Shown piece by piece: positions 19,479 through 31,543 of a DNA stretch of 64,000 bases (positions within the stretch are counted from its first letter, which is position 1; the number at the start of each line of letters is the position of its first letter). Below the pieces are notes generated by a model. That model was not told where the DNA came from and did not search any database. It saw only the letters and a list, made by a program, of their open reading frames with translations. A program made the position numbers and the translations under genes. This stretch comes from Agapanthus africanus (lineage: Eukaryota; Streptophyta; Magnoliopsida; Asparagales; Amaryllidaceae): assembly GCA_030015575.1 (NCBI GenBank), contig CM057339.1, forward strand, positions 773,094,809 through 773,158,808, written 5' to 3'.

Positions 19479-21602
19479 TGTTGAAGATAGTGCCCTCATA
19501 GTCAATTATTGGATCGCAGGTACGTGATTGCAATGATTGCGGAGGACCTATACCGGTAGGACAATCTTACTCGAGATGATAGTATGCTATCTGGTTTGCC
19601 TTTATCAGTCGTGTACATGCTCAGGTGACTGATTACATGTTACACTTTGATAGAGCCCTTAGGATCTTGCTTTACCACCAACAGTATGATGGTGATCATA
19701 TACGTGAGAGTTGGGTAGTTTATACGCATATCCTTAATTGTGGTCCCTAGTCGAGGGAGTTTCGAGATAGGGCATCGATACTCCGGAGTAGACTAGTGTG
19801 TACAGTCGAGACCCCGACGAGGGGCGGTGGCCGGTCTCACAAGCCACTGGTGTCAGTTGGATCACCTAAGATGTATACAGGTGCTCATTGGGTTATGAGT
19901 ACACCGGACAGGACTCGCCGGGAACTTGCTAGTTGGTATTATACATATCGTCAGATAGCAGTTCCCTGGTGACATGTGTACAGGTTAGTTCATCGACCTG
20001 AGGTCGTCATTTGTCTCGTGTGAGTTCCCACTGTGCTTTGATTCCTACCCTACCACGGCTCAAAGGAGTCGTGCAAACAGGTAGCTTTTGGGTACAGTCC
20101 CGAGCCATATGGAGGCACGTGAGCGGATCGACAGGGGATTCGTCTCTCCCGGTATTGGGGGCGAGATCGTGCTGTGTCTAGGAGAGCCATTACACATAGC
20201 CCACGGCCGTGGCAGGAGATTTACTGGTAGGTACTCCAGTAGTATCTCAGGGTGTTATTGGGCTTCACTCCGACACGACTTATACTGCTATTGGGGGTCT
20301 GACGTTACTAGCCCCCTAGGCAGATATGCGATACTCATAGACGAACGGACCGGACTGTATATACATTGTCACTGTTAGGCTCAGTAGGGTTTCTGGATGA
20401 GTTCACTGATCGGCCTCCCTTGAAGTCAGTCCATGGGCAGCCGTTACGCATTGCTAGTGCCGCTGACGGTTTGTGGTTAAACCCACTGCCATGGTACTGA
20501 CGAGTCATTAGAGTCCCCCACAGACAGTTTCCCAAATTCGGGCGAAACGTTGTAGAGGCCGTATGGTTTTATGGCAGGGTTCGGAAAATGCACGTGCGTT
20601 TACGCACGTGTTATTTTTCGGGCAGATGATACTGGCCGGTTTTGGTTTAAGCCGGATCCGAGTATTATATTGAGTAGGTATAATATCTTTGTCTCAGTTG
20701 CATTTGTATTCGGTCGTAATACAAATGCGGGTATATTTATACAGTTTCGGGGTTATCCTGAAAGTCGTTTCAGGATCACTTTTGGAAGTTGCCAGTTTCC
20801 AGTTTTCTATCAGCCGTCTTTTAACGTTTGGTTAAAGACGGATTTATCTTTTCTTGGATGAGGGTGAGTCAGTGTTCTAGAAGCATCTAGATGAGGTGAC
20901 AAGGATTAATTGGTGTTGTGTTTTCATTGGTTGCTTTAATGGTTCAATTAATGCATGATGACTAGGTTTATGACTCATGCTTTAACATTAAAGCATTTTA
21001 TTTAGCTAAGGATATTTGTTCATGATCTTTTGCTTAAGGTTACTCTCCCCTCTCTCCTACACTCACCTCCCTCTACCTATATATGGCCGGCCCCTTCCCC
21101 CTCCTCTCTTGATCGATCTCACTTGAGGTTTCAATTAAAAAGATATGATAGATTTTGGGGTGCATGGAATTTCACAGTTCATTTCATTCCATCACCCGAT
21201 TCCCACGGCAACTTCATTAACCGATCGTCCACGGATTTGGACGAAGTGAGACAAAGTCATCTACTCATTCTCTACATCATTCTTGGTCGTCTCTTTTAGC
21301 AAACTTGACGACCGAGTTGCCTCAAGTCAGAGGCGGGAGCCCGTTTAAAGAATCAGAGACGTGGTGCCACCTGGACGAGGATATCGGAGATCGACGAGAT
21401 CAGAGCAGCCGCAACAGAGCGTGGGATGATGGTTAAAGAACGAAGGACTCGGATCGTTCGGTATAACCTTTCTACACTCTTTACAGTTTGTTAGTTTAGC
21501 AATAATGGCAGATCCGGGTTAAAGTATACGATAGCGCCAGTTAAAAGTTTTTATTCCGCATTTGGCGTCTGTAGACGGCCGGGGCGCTAGCGTAGACTTA
21601 CA
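19479..21602 (+). repeat. 3' LTR of element C
   Basis: 2124 bp, uninterrupted, starting TGTTGAAG and ending CGTAGACTTACA, followed by the atttc duplication. It serves as the reference that shows where D entered the 5' copy. Confidence 0.95.
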
Positions 21603-22654
21603 ATTTCCTTCTCTCAAACTTTCCTTCTCCTGCCCTAACAAGTGAGAAATTACTCACCCATTAAAAAGAAAAAAACAAGAAAGGTAGAAAGAAATGAGGT
21701 TGAGAAAAAGTACAACTAGCTATTTGAGATCTCACCTTGGCAAGGATCTTACTCAAGTATCATGGTTGTAAAGGATAAAAAATAGAAGAAGAAAAAAAAA
21801 CAATAAAGAAAGCAACAAAATTACAACTAGATTAGCAAATGAAAAATTACGAGCAATAAATAAACAGACATGCAAGATAATAAAAGAAAGCAAGATAATA
21901 AAAGAACTCTCTTTTTTTTATTCACCACTCAAAAACTCACTACAATTTTTATGGAGAAAGATAACAAAGAAGAAGAACTACAGAATTAATCCTAAAATCT
22001 AAATAAAGAAAGGCACTCTTAATTTGGCTTTGAGCTTTACTATTTATAGGAAGGAGAGTGAAACTCTAGGTATACATTCTGAGCCAATCACGAGATTACA
22101 AAACTACCCCAAAAGAGCCGAGTCAACGCTGCTTCAACTGCCACCGACACTGTTCAGACGCGGCCGCGGAACCGTGGCAGAAGTGCCTATTTGGCCGCGG
22201 TTCCGCGACCATTTGGTGGAATTGGGGGATCATCTTTTCAGGGCTTCTCCATGTTGCTGTTCTCTTATGTTTTGTACACTTGGTTTCTCAGAATCTCTTC
22301 AGTTTTCTTCCAGATTTTCAGCAGTGCAAAATGATGTGGACTTTTGCCTTGAGCTCTACGTTTAAAGTCTTGGATCTTGTGCTGCCCTTGTACTTTGTGC
22401 ATTGAAGTGACCAACGATTTGCCATTTTGTCCCTTAAACTGGTAGGCGGCATCATACGGATGGTTAGCGGAGATCATTATTCATCTGTTGTTGGTCGTAG
22501 TCCCGCATTTGTTGCGAATTTTCATGAACTTCACTATAAAGAGCTGAGAACCTGTAACCTGCAATTATTCAGCAAACACGGATCAAAAGTACCTACCTAT
22601 ATGCATTGTGATGAAGAATGGACGGTATAAAAATGCAAAAATCTGATATGAACA
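21603..22654 (-). repeat. 3' LTR of element B, proximal portion
   Basis: Matches 33243-34292 of the 5' LTR at about 96 percent. The LTR start on minus is TGTTCATATCAG at 22654. It carries a CCGCGG hairpin module at 22161-22210 (CCGCGGAACCGTGGC and GGCCGCGGTTCCGCG). Confidence 0.93.
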
Positions 22655-22656
22655 AA

Positions 22657-22670
22657 TACTCCCAAACTTA
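22657..22670 (-). other. Polypurine tract of element B
   Basis: On minus, TAAGTTTGGGAGTA directly precedes the 3' LTR. Near copies of AATAAGTTTGGGG occur inside the element at 24081-24096 and 25528-25543. Confidence 0.75.
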
Positions 22671-24110
22671 TCTTTTGCTCGTCCCGAGCAAAGCCAATTT
22701 TATTCTCAAAAAGTCCTAACCTAACTTTCGCAGTGAACGCGATTGCACTGGACTCCTGCAACAAGCCGTTAAAGCTCTAGGTGTCCCTAGTAGGAGGAGT
22801 GTTGTCTCCTGAGGGTTTTCAGCGGATACTACCCACAAAATCCGATCAATTTGGCCGTTGACTATAATTCTTCAATTTAGTATTCTAGCAAGAAATTCTA
22901 TTATCTTCAACTTAGAAATCATCAACCCGTATTTTTCACACTTCCTTTTCATTTAACTTAAGATTATATATGTTTTGCCAGTTTATAAAGTTTTCAGCAT
23001 GTCCTGAGTTTCCTTCTAAGGTACAATCTTAACTCAGGAATTTTTATCATCTCTACTGAAGATATAAGCCCTATCTTTTATTCCTATCTTTCCTCCAAAT
23101 TCCAATCACATACCCCTACATGTGTGTAATTGTCATCCCTACACTTGGAAATTCAATTCAAGCTATCATACTCTTGTCTATCTTCCAAAATACTTTTTAA
23201 TTGGTGAATTCTAGATGAAATTGCTCACACATCCTTCATGCGACCGTTAATACTTCTTGAGATACTAAACGAATGATTACAAAATTTGCTTGCGCATTTA
23301 GGCGTAATTCCTCGTCTTGCAACACCTAAAGTTTAGCGGTGACTCCCAAACCAGTTGGTCTAAGGCACTAGGTGATAAAGCACCCTCGCTATATTTTTTA
23401 TTTATGCTGCCTTAAGCAATTACAAAACCAGTGTTTATTTTTTTTCTTTCTTCACCACTTATACTTTTATTTTATTTTTCTTCATACTAAGAATTTTAGA
23501 TAAGAGCAATTCAAGGTATCCTCTACTATCCCAAGTTTCAAGATGTGTGTAAGTGCGTATAGTAAGGTATATATTTTCAGAATTTGGAGTTAAGGTTCAG
23601 AATTATTTTTCAGACTTATACTTCAAATAGAGCTTTCAATACTCTTCCCTTATTTCAATTTAGCCCAAGAACTGAACTCAAAATTTGCTTATTTCTAAAC
23701 AAACTGCAAGGGCGTATATTTTCTACAGTTAAACTTTAAGAAAGGTTATTTTTAGGGTTTTTAATTTACTAAGTTTAGGATCTAGTTTTTCCTAACTAGT
23801 CAACCGTCATGTTGAACTTGAGTCAAATATGGCCAAAATTGAAATTTTCAAATTTTTTAATTTTAAATTTTTTTCAATTTTTATAAATTTTTTTTCTATT
23901 TTTTTTATATCTTTTTATATCTTTATATTTTTTATTTTTTTAAAGATGCAATGCAGAAAAATAAGATACGGAATTAAATATGCAAAGAAAAACAAATATG
24001 TACAAAGAAAGAAAAACAAATATGTACAAAGAAATAAAAACATGCAGATGCAATGCAAAGATAACTATTTACAATCAACCCTCACCCCAAACTTATTGAT
24101 AGCAGTGTCC
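22671..24110 (-). other. Noncoding 3' region of element B
   Basis: About 1.4 kb between the extra ORF and the polypurine tract. It is AT-rich with a long T-rich stretch at about 23829-23945 and short A-rich direct repeats at about 23985-24045 (AACAAATATGTACAAAG). A polypurine-like copy at 24081-24096 lies just after the stop of the extra ORF. I see no gene here. Confidence 0.7.
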
Positions 24111-25103
24111 TCACTGCTCCCTGCGGCGTCTACTAGACGCGGCCTCACTAGTCCCAGCCTCACCTCTATCTGTCCCCCGTCCCCTCGATCGTGATCGTGA
24201 ACGTTCCTCTCTTGCTATGAGGGTGGACATTCCTTGTTCCAGGCTCGTTAGACGCTGATCAAAGCTAGTCAGCATCCTTATCACTCGTTTTAGCCCCCTA
24301 TGGGTTCGTCGAATTAAGCACGCTTGCGCAGCGGGGGTAAGCTATTCATCGCTCGTTGTGGAGCTCGAGCTAGGGGTCTTGGCTATCACGTCCTTGGCGT
24401 GACCATAAATCATGAAGTCGTGTGTAGGACATGGAGACACCCTCAAGAAGGGGTCGAATGGGAATCCCACCATGCATATAAAATTCAAATTCCTCAACAG
24501 GAAGGAAACGGCGACACAGTTGTGTCACCAACATTAAGCATGGATAATTGGCCGCCCGTTTGCCGGCGCCAATCGAGTGAAGAAACACAGTGCACATGTC
24601 ATAGCTAGGGTTTCGAGTCATCAATGTGTGCACTATATGTAGGGATGGTGTAAAAAATGTTGTGTTGTGCGAACTTCCGAAAATATTGTTTTGTGCCCAA
24701 CGGCATACAGTTAAAACGTTCGCAAAAAGCGTGCGAGCCTGAATGCCCTTTCTGGGCTCCTTAGAACAGTCATTTCCTATTAAGGGTAGGTAGTCCTCAA
24801 ATCGGAGGGGTTGATCATGAATGGGGAGTCGTGGTATTAAGGTGACTTCGTGAATGAAGTCCCTATCGATTAAAATTTCCCGATCCCCCACAGTAATCTA
24901 ATATACCCGTGTTGTGCCAGACAACTCTCCACCATACATTCATAAAAACGTGCAACAAGATCCGGAAGCACGAATGCGTTCGGATGGTTAAATAATAAAA
25001 AGTTCCATCCACGCTTTCGGATCTCGTCGCCGAAATAATTACCATAAATATTATGTGCAAACAATTGGGAGAAATCCCTTTCAAATTGCAGTGTAGGTGC
25101 CAT
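24111..25103 (-). pseudogene. Element B extra ORF in the env-like position
   Basis: After integrase, the minus strand holds a protein region starting with MAPTLQFERDFSQL. It has a segment RKRGWNFLLFNHPN followed by VARFYECM, the wording of the plant-transposon-associated protein found after pol in many Athila/Tat elements. It ends with a coiled-coil-like stretch and an Arg/Ser-rich tail (RSRSRSRGRG) close to the stop at 24111. I see no signal peptide or membrane span, so calling it an envelope would rest on position only. It is broken by a few changes. Confidence 0.65.
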
Positions 25104-25607
25104 GACAGAGAGAGAAATGTTGAAATATCAAATCTACAGAGAGAGAAAACAGAGAGGCAAACCTCCTCTGAAATTTTCAGAGGGAGACGAGGTTAACAGG
25201 CGGCGGAAGCGCGGCAGGAAGGCGTGTTCGGCGGCGGTTGCGCGGCTAGTTGAGGCGATCTCTCTGCTCTTTCTGCCGCGGCGGTTAGGGTTTTGTTTGA
25301 GGGATAATTTAGGGTTCTGTAAATTCAGAAGTGCGGTCGGGGTGTTTTTATAGGGGTTATTTGGTTATATGAACAAAAGCCCCCCCCAAAAAGAGTAATT
25401 AAAAAAAATATTTGTTTTATTTTATTTATGGTTCTGAATATTTACAAAAATACCCCCCGAAAATTTGAAATTTATTTATTTATTTTTTTAATTTTTTTTA
25501 TAATTACAAGTGTGAAGATGGTATATACATACCCCCAAACTTATTTGAAACAGTGTTTCCACTGTTTATGGCTGGATAACCGAAGTTTGGTGGTAAACGG
25601 AGGAAGA
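25104..25607 (-). other. Spacer between integrase and extra ORF, with internal polypurine-like tract
   Basis: About 500 bases without coding sense. On minus, AATAAGTTTGGGGGTATG at 25528-25543 closely resembles the true polypurine tract and is preceded by AACACTGTTTC. The rest is AT-rich; 25140-25290 is GC-richer and may be the 5' untranslated part of the extra ORF. Confidence 0.6.
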
Positions 25608-26741
25608 TCAGTCGACGTAAACCGGCTCCTGCAACATCAGGAGCTCCTCCGAAGGGTCAGCGGTGAGCAACGGATTTAACCTGTGTCCGTTCACTTTGAA
25701 TAGTGAACCGTCCTCTGGATTTTCCAAATCCACCGCACCGTGCGGATATACAGTCCACACAAAATATGGTCCTTTCCAGCGAGATCTGAGCTTCCCGGGA
25801 TGGAAATGTAACCGGGTGTCGTAAAGAAGTACCTGTTGACCAGGTGTGAAAGTTTTGCGCGTAAGGTATTTATCGTGAAACACCTTCGTTCGGTTCTTAA
25901 CGACAACCGCGTTTTCGTAAGCTTTATCCTGAAGCTCGTTTAGTTGGTTGATCTGCAGCTTTCGATGGCTGCCCGCATCATCAAGAGATAGATTCAGCTC
26001 CTTAATCGCCCAAAATACCCGATGCTCGATTTCCACTGGAAGGTGGCAAGCCTTTCCATAAACAAGCCGATAAGGAGACATGCCAAGATCAGTCTTATAA
26101 GCAGTTCGAAATGCCCAAAGGGCATCAGTGAGTTTTAAAGACCAATCCTTACGGTTCCTGGAAACCGTTTTCTCCAAAATCTGTTTGATTTTCCGATTAG
26201 ACACTTCGGCTTGCCCACATATTTGGGGGTGATAGGGCGTGGATAGCTTATGATTAATGGAGTATTTCCGCATCAAGGCCTTGAAATTCCTATTACAGAA
26301 ATGTGTTCCATTGTCATTAATGATTGCGCGGGGGTGTCCAAACCAGGAAAAGATGTTTTCCTTAAGGAATCTAATGACAACCTTGTTGTCGTTAGTCCGG
26401 CTGGGCACGGCCTCGACCCATTTAGAGACATAATCAACCTCTAGCAGAATATACAGGTTCCCAAAAGAGATGGGAAACGGCCCCATGAAATCAATCCCCC
26501 AAACATCGAAAATCTCGACAACCAAGATTGTTTGGAGCGGAATCTCGTTTCTCCTAGATATCCGGCCCAAGTGTTGGCACCGGGAGCAAGTCTTGCAGTA
26601 ATCATTAGCGTTTTTGAAGAGTTGTGGCCAGTAGAAGCCACACTGCAAGATCTTCTCGGCTGTCTTTCTTGGGCCAAAATGCCCGCCACACGCTTGATCG
26701 TAGCAAAATGACAACACACTCTTGAATTCATTATTAGGCAC
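25608..26741 (-). pseudogene. Element B integrase region
   Basis: Long minus-strand reading of 377 residues ending element B pol. It shows the zinc-binding part ([12 protein letters not shown] and CKTCSRCQ), the catalytic core with [22 protein letters not shown] and [13 protein letters not shown], and a C-terminal segment [11 protein letters not shown] of the GPY/F type known from Gypsy integrases. Length and wording fit Athila. As part of element B it is a fossil. Confidence 0.9.
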
Positions 26742-28419
26742 ACACCGACGAATAATCTGGTCGGGATAGTATTTAAACAGATAGGGTCCGTCCTAGTAAA
26801 AGTGCTTTACTTAGGATAAGAATCGAAGTCTGTCCTGACTTGAAAACTCGTTTGGTAGTAATCCTGTTGCTAAATAGTTCACAATATCTGCGAACCAGGG
26901 TTTGCATGATACTGTCAAGAGCTGTTCATCCGAAAAAACGTCGTTTATTGGAAGTCTCGAAATAAGCTTACCACTTACAGAGTGGATTGTTGAAAGAGTG
27001 GAAAGAAGGCAAGGAGCTAAAGGTCTGAAAGCATCGGCGAAGATGGAAGTCGTGAGAGATGGTCGGCCACTATGTTTTCACATCCTCTTTTGTCTTTGAT
27101 GATAAGGTCAAACTCTTGGAGTAAGAGAATCCAACGTATCAGCCGAGATTTTGCATCCTTCTTTGCAAAAAGTTGGTGCAGAGCAGAATGGTCTGCGTAG
27201 ACAATGACTGGAGAGCCAATCAAGTAAGGCCTGAATTTTTCTAATGCAAACACAATAGCCAAGAATTCCTTCTCGGTTGTTGTGTAATTCAGCTAGGCAT
27301 CGTTCAGGGTTCGGCTAGCATAGTAGATTACGTGCGGCATCTTATCGATGTGCTGTCCTAGGACAACACCAATAGCAAAGTCGGATGCATCGCACATAAT
27401 CTCAAAGGGATACGTCCAGTCAGGAGAAGAAAGTACGGGAGCAGAAGTGAGTGAGCTTTTTAGTGATTCGAACGCAGTCACACAGCTCGAATTGAAATCG
27501 AATGTGGTGTCCTTGGGCAGCAGAAGAGTCAAGGGTCTAACAATCTTGCTAAAATCCTTGATAAACCGTCTATAGAAACTGGCATGGCCAAGGAAAGCTC
27601 GGATGTTTCTGACGCATCTGGGAGGAGGGAGATTGGAAATGACCTCAATCTTAGCTTTATCCACCTCAATGCCATTTTGCGAGATGATATGTCCTAAGAC
27701 AATACCTTTGCATACCATGAAGTGGCATTTCTCCCAATTCAAAGTGAGATTTTTATCCTTACATCGGGTAAGGACAGCGTCGAGATGCTGCAAACACTCA
27801 TCAAAGGAATCGCTGAAAATGGAGAAATCATCCATGAATATCTCCAAGAATTTCTCCACCATATCTGAAAAAATTCCCATCATACACCGCTGGAAGGTAG
27901 CGGGTGCATTGCATAACCCAAAGGGCATGCGGCGGTATGCAAACGTGCCGAAAGGACAGGTGAACGTGGTTTTGTCTTGATCTTTTTTGGCTATGGGAAT
28001 CTGGTTATAGCCGGAGTAGCCATCTAAAAAGCAGTAGTACTCGTGTCCAGCCAATCGTTCGAGCATTTGGTCAATAAATTGTAGCGGAAAGTTGTCTTTC
28101 TGCGTTGCGGCTTGAGTTTTCTATAATCTATGCACACTCGCCACCCAGTTTGGGTGTGAGTAGGGATCAACTCGTCCGCCTGATTGGTGATGACCGTTAT
28201 GCCCCAATTTTTGGGGACAATATGTATCGGACTGACCCACTGGCTATCAGAGATATGGTAAATGATACCACTATCAAGACATTTGACGATCTCTTTTTTC
28301 ACAGCCTCCTTCATGACTGGATTGAGTCGCCTCTGTGGATCCCCGGCTGGTTTGGCATCATCCATCATATGAATGTGATGTTCAATGATCAAGGGACTAA
28401 TCCCCTTGATGTCCGCCAT
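26742..28419 (-). pseudogene. Element B reverse transcriptase and RNase H region
   Basis: Clear Gypsy RT: RRLNPVMKEAVKKEIVK, WRVCIDYRKL, FLDGYSGYNQI, PFGLCNAPATFQ and FMDDFSIF (the YxDD-type active site as FMDD), then FLGHASFYRRFI and the tether. RNase H follows with [31 protein letters not shown]-type wording and NIVADHLSR. The order protease, RT, RNase H, integrase is the Gypsy order. Several breaks are present. Confidence 0.88.
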
Positions 28420-29430
28420 AGTCCAGCCAAAAGCTTGCCAATTGCTGCAAGACCATCAGAAGGGCTTTCTCTTGCTCTTGAGCTAGAGAAGCCGAGATGA
28501 TGATAGGGAGGGTCTCGTTCTCACCTAAGTAAGCATACTTGAGGTGAGACGGCAACGACTTGAGTTCGAGCTTTGGAGGTGAAACGATTGAAGGCAAAAT
28601 CGGCGAAATTGTCTCGAACTCGAAGGATTCTAACAGAGGCTCAAAACGAGTGTACGCGACCGAGTCGGATGGTTCAGCTAACGCATCCAAAAATTCAAAG
28701 GATTCAAGCTCGGGTGGCGACAAGTCAAGATCGTTCGAGAAAGTGAAACACTCATAATCACTGTCGGAAGCAGTATTAGATTCAAGGAGGAACGAACTAG
28801 TGGCGTCAAGATTACTGTGATCGAACAGAAATTTCTCGAACTCACAGTCCTCAGGGACGATCTCCTGGATCAAACAAACGTCTAGTATATGAGCATTAGG
28901 TTCGGAGGGCTGATTCACTAACCTAAAAATGTTGAGTTCAATTGTCATATTTACAAAAGATAGGTTCATCGAACCATTTCGACAATTGATCACAGCATTT
29001 GAGGTTGCAAGGAATGGTCGATCGAGTATCACCGGAATTTGATTCCGGGGATTAGCTACAGGTTGTGTGTCTAAAATAATGAAATCAATGGGGAATATGA
29101 AGTCCCCTACCTTTATTAACACATCCTCTAGCTCACCCCTAGGTTGGGTGATAGATCGGTCGGCCATTTGGAGAGTACAGTGTGTGGGTTTCAGCTCTCC
29201 TACACCTAATTGCTCATATACCGAATACGAAAGCAGGTTAACACTGGCACCAAGATCCAAAAGTGCGCGGTTGATGTTCTTATCCCCAATAGTTATTGAA
29301 ATCGTAGGACAGCCAGGGTCCTTTCGTTTTTGAGGTAAAGCTTGGGTAAGAGCATCACTCACGGCACTAGCTAAGAAAACCTTCTTGGGTACTTGAGATT
29401 TCCTCTTCTTAGTGCACAAGTCCTTCAAGA
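28420..29430 (-). pseudogene. Element B protease region
   Basis: Aspartic protease signature in Athila wording: ALLDLGASVNLLSYSVYEQ followed by FIFPIDFIILD and PVILDRPFLATSNAVIN, with the usual DxG triad position filled as DLG. A long acidic linker rich in Ser, Glu and Phe leads to RT. The region reads well over about 340 residues but belongs to a broken element. Confidence 0.82.
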
Positions 29431-31543
29431 TTTTTGCTTAGGAAGGGACTTGTTGGATTGCATCCAAGAGGGGAATGTTAATGTTAACCTATTTAAACAA
29501 CTGCACAATCTTCTCCATTTTTGGATTTTGTTTATTAGACCTCAATCGGTTTGGAAATGGAACATTTTGAAAATTGGTCGAGTACAAGACTTGTAGAGGA
29601 GATTGTGGAGTTGGAACGGATCCCAGAACTGGAGTTTTCGTGGAGTGAGATGCGGTTCCGTTCGGAGTAGCAGAATGCCTTTTGAAGAATGGAGAACATG
29701 CTCAGAAGACGAAGGAGGAGGAGAAGATGAAGAAGCGGCCGGGGTGTCATCATCTGTGCCAATGTTGTTGTGCAGCATCCTTCCTGATCTCAACGTAGTC
29801 ACGGCACTCACATTATGGTTTTGTTGTTCAAGAGCAACATGTGAATTATGTGGGTGACCAGGATTTGGGAGTGGTTGAGATGGAAGCTTCCCTTTCTCTC
29901 GCTCTCTTAAAACCGCATTCAGTTGTGCAATCTGGGCTTCGATGGTTTTGATGTTTTGCCCGTGTGTAGTAGTGTGTTGCACCAAAGACTGAATGGAAGA
30001 CTGGATGTTGGCATTGGATTGAGTCAATTGCTTTACAAACACCTCCATACTTCGTTCTAGCGAGGAAACCTTATCATTTTTTGACGGAACAAAATTGTTT
30101 TGAGGAAAAGAATTGTTGGGTGCAAATTGTTCGGTGGATTTTGAAAAGGTTGGGGTTGGAAGGGCTGCTGATATTGATGTTGAGTTTGTTGGTAAGATTT
30201 TTGTTGAGGAGGAGGAGGCCTCTGGAAGTTGTTGTGGCCTTGGAATTGTTGCTGGTTCTGATTCCAGGCGAAATTGGGGTGGTTCCTCCAACCAGGATTG
30301 TAAGTGGAAGAGTATGGATCATTTCTTTGTCTTTGCTGAAATGCAGCATTGACCTGATCCTGTCCTTGAGCAGGTGGGTTGTAAGGACACTCTTCGGTCA
30401 GATGGGATGGGTCTGAACAATAAGCGCAAATGGTACGAGGGGGAAGAGCAGGGGCAAGAGAAGTAGATGAAAATTTGCTCTCAATTGCTTCTAGTTTTCA
30501 CGTGATCGCTGCCATTTCGGCCTTCATTGCAATTGAGATATCAAGTTGATGAATGCCTGCCCTAGAGAGACCGGAAGAAGTAGATGAAGTAGATGAAGTG
30601 TTTAGTTTGGTGCTTTCCCACTGAAGCATTCGCTCCGCGAGATCGTCGAAAAATTGCCAAGCTTCCTCGTCAGATATGGATAGGAAGTGGCCTTACAAAT
30701 GGTTTCCAGCAACTGCTTAGTTGCTGGATTAAGGCCCTCATGTAAGGTCTGGCAAAGTTGTCATCTCTCAATACCGTGATGAGGGCATTAAACAAGAAGG
30801 TCTTTGTATCAGTCAAAGCACTTCCAAAAAGGTTCGGCAGGAAGCTGGGAAAATTGGTTAATTTCGTTTCGTATTCTCGCGGTCTTGTGATTTGGGTAGA
30901 ACTTTTTAAGAAACGCTTTTACAAACTCATTTCAACTGTTTATGGAATGCGATGCGGTACTATACCGCCACTTCTCAGCAAGGTCACACAGAGTGAAAGG
31001 AATGACTCGGAGCCGTATAGCATCGTCGGACAGTTTGGTTGTCTTCATCATTGCACAGACGTTTTGGAACTTGTTGATGAAGATGTATGCATCTTCGGAT
31101 TCCAGCCCGTGAAATTTGGGCAACATGTTGATGAAGTGGGGTTTAATTTCGAAATTATTCCCATTGGCCGACGGCAGTGAAAGACAGGTAGGAAGTGCGG
31201 AGCAGGTGGGATAGAAACGATCCTGGAGCGCGATTCGCTGTGGCGCTTAAATAGGAGGTGGTTGCGGGTTATTCACACCCAGATGAGGTGGAATCAGTTC
31301 CGGAGGAGGTAAAGTGATGTTAGGAGGAAATCCTGACATCTCAGAAAAAGAATTTGGTGATGATGATGATGGTGAAGGTGACGATGTATGAACAGAATTC
31401 CGGTCAACGTCGGAGTTGGCCGGCAAAGGTAAAGGTGAAAGAGGTGTGGAGGGAGTTTCGACGTCGGAGTCGATCGCGTAGTCGGTAGCGACTAACAAAA
31501 CGCGGACTAGGCGGGCACTAGTGTCCCGAGTCCAACCGGACAT
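29431..31543 (-). pseudogene. Element B gag region
   Basis: It starts MSGWTRDTSARL with a Ser/Pro-rich N-terminus. The core has LPKFHGLESEDAYIFINKF, the typical Athila gag phrase. A Gln/Asn/Pro-rich tail follows with KVSSLERSMEVFVKQL and a coiled-coil-like stretch with IKTIEAQIAQLN. This is capsid protein ancestry. Broken, several breaks. Confidence 0.8.

Larger units (their letters stand above)
1374..21602 (+). mobile_element. Element C: Ty1/Copia retrotransposon with decayed interior
   Basis: Plus-strand Copia element inserted in the 3' LTR of B. The 5' LTR is 1374-2933 plus 13550-14112, split by element D. A tRNA-iMet primer site at 14114, a 2.3 kb leader, a pol remnant at about 16.4-19.4 kb, a polypurine tract and a 3' LTR 19479-21602 follow. 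Own length is about 9.6 kb. The LTRs are 2123 and 2124 bp and differ at about 28 sites by eye (1.3 percent), pointing to a move within about the last million years. The coding interior is far more decayed than that, with dozens of breaks, and no gag is recognisable. It was therefore probably mobilised by proteins from relatives. Confidence 0.93.

Noticed and set aside
24111-25103. True envelope gene in element B
   Set aside because: No signal peptide or membrane span visible, and an RS-rich tail. The position alone is not enough.
25608-31543. Plus-strand frames across the Athila coding region
   Set aside because: They mirror the minus-strand gag-pol reading and have no domains of their own.
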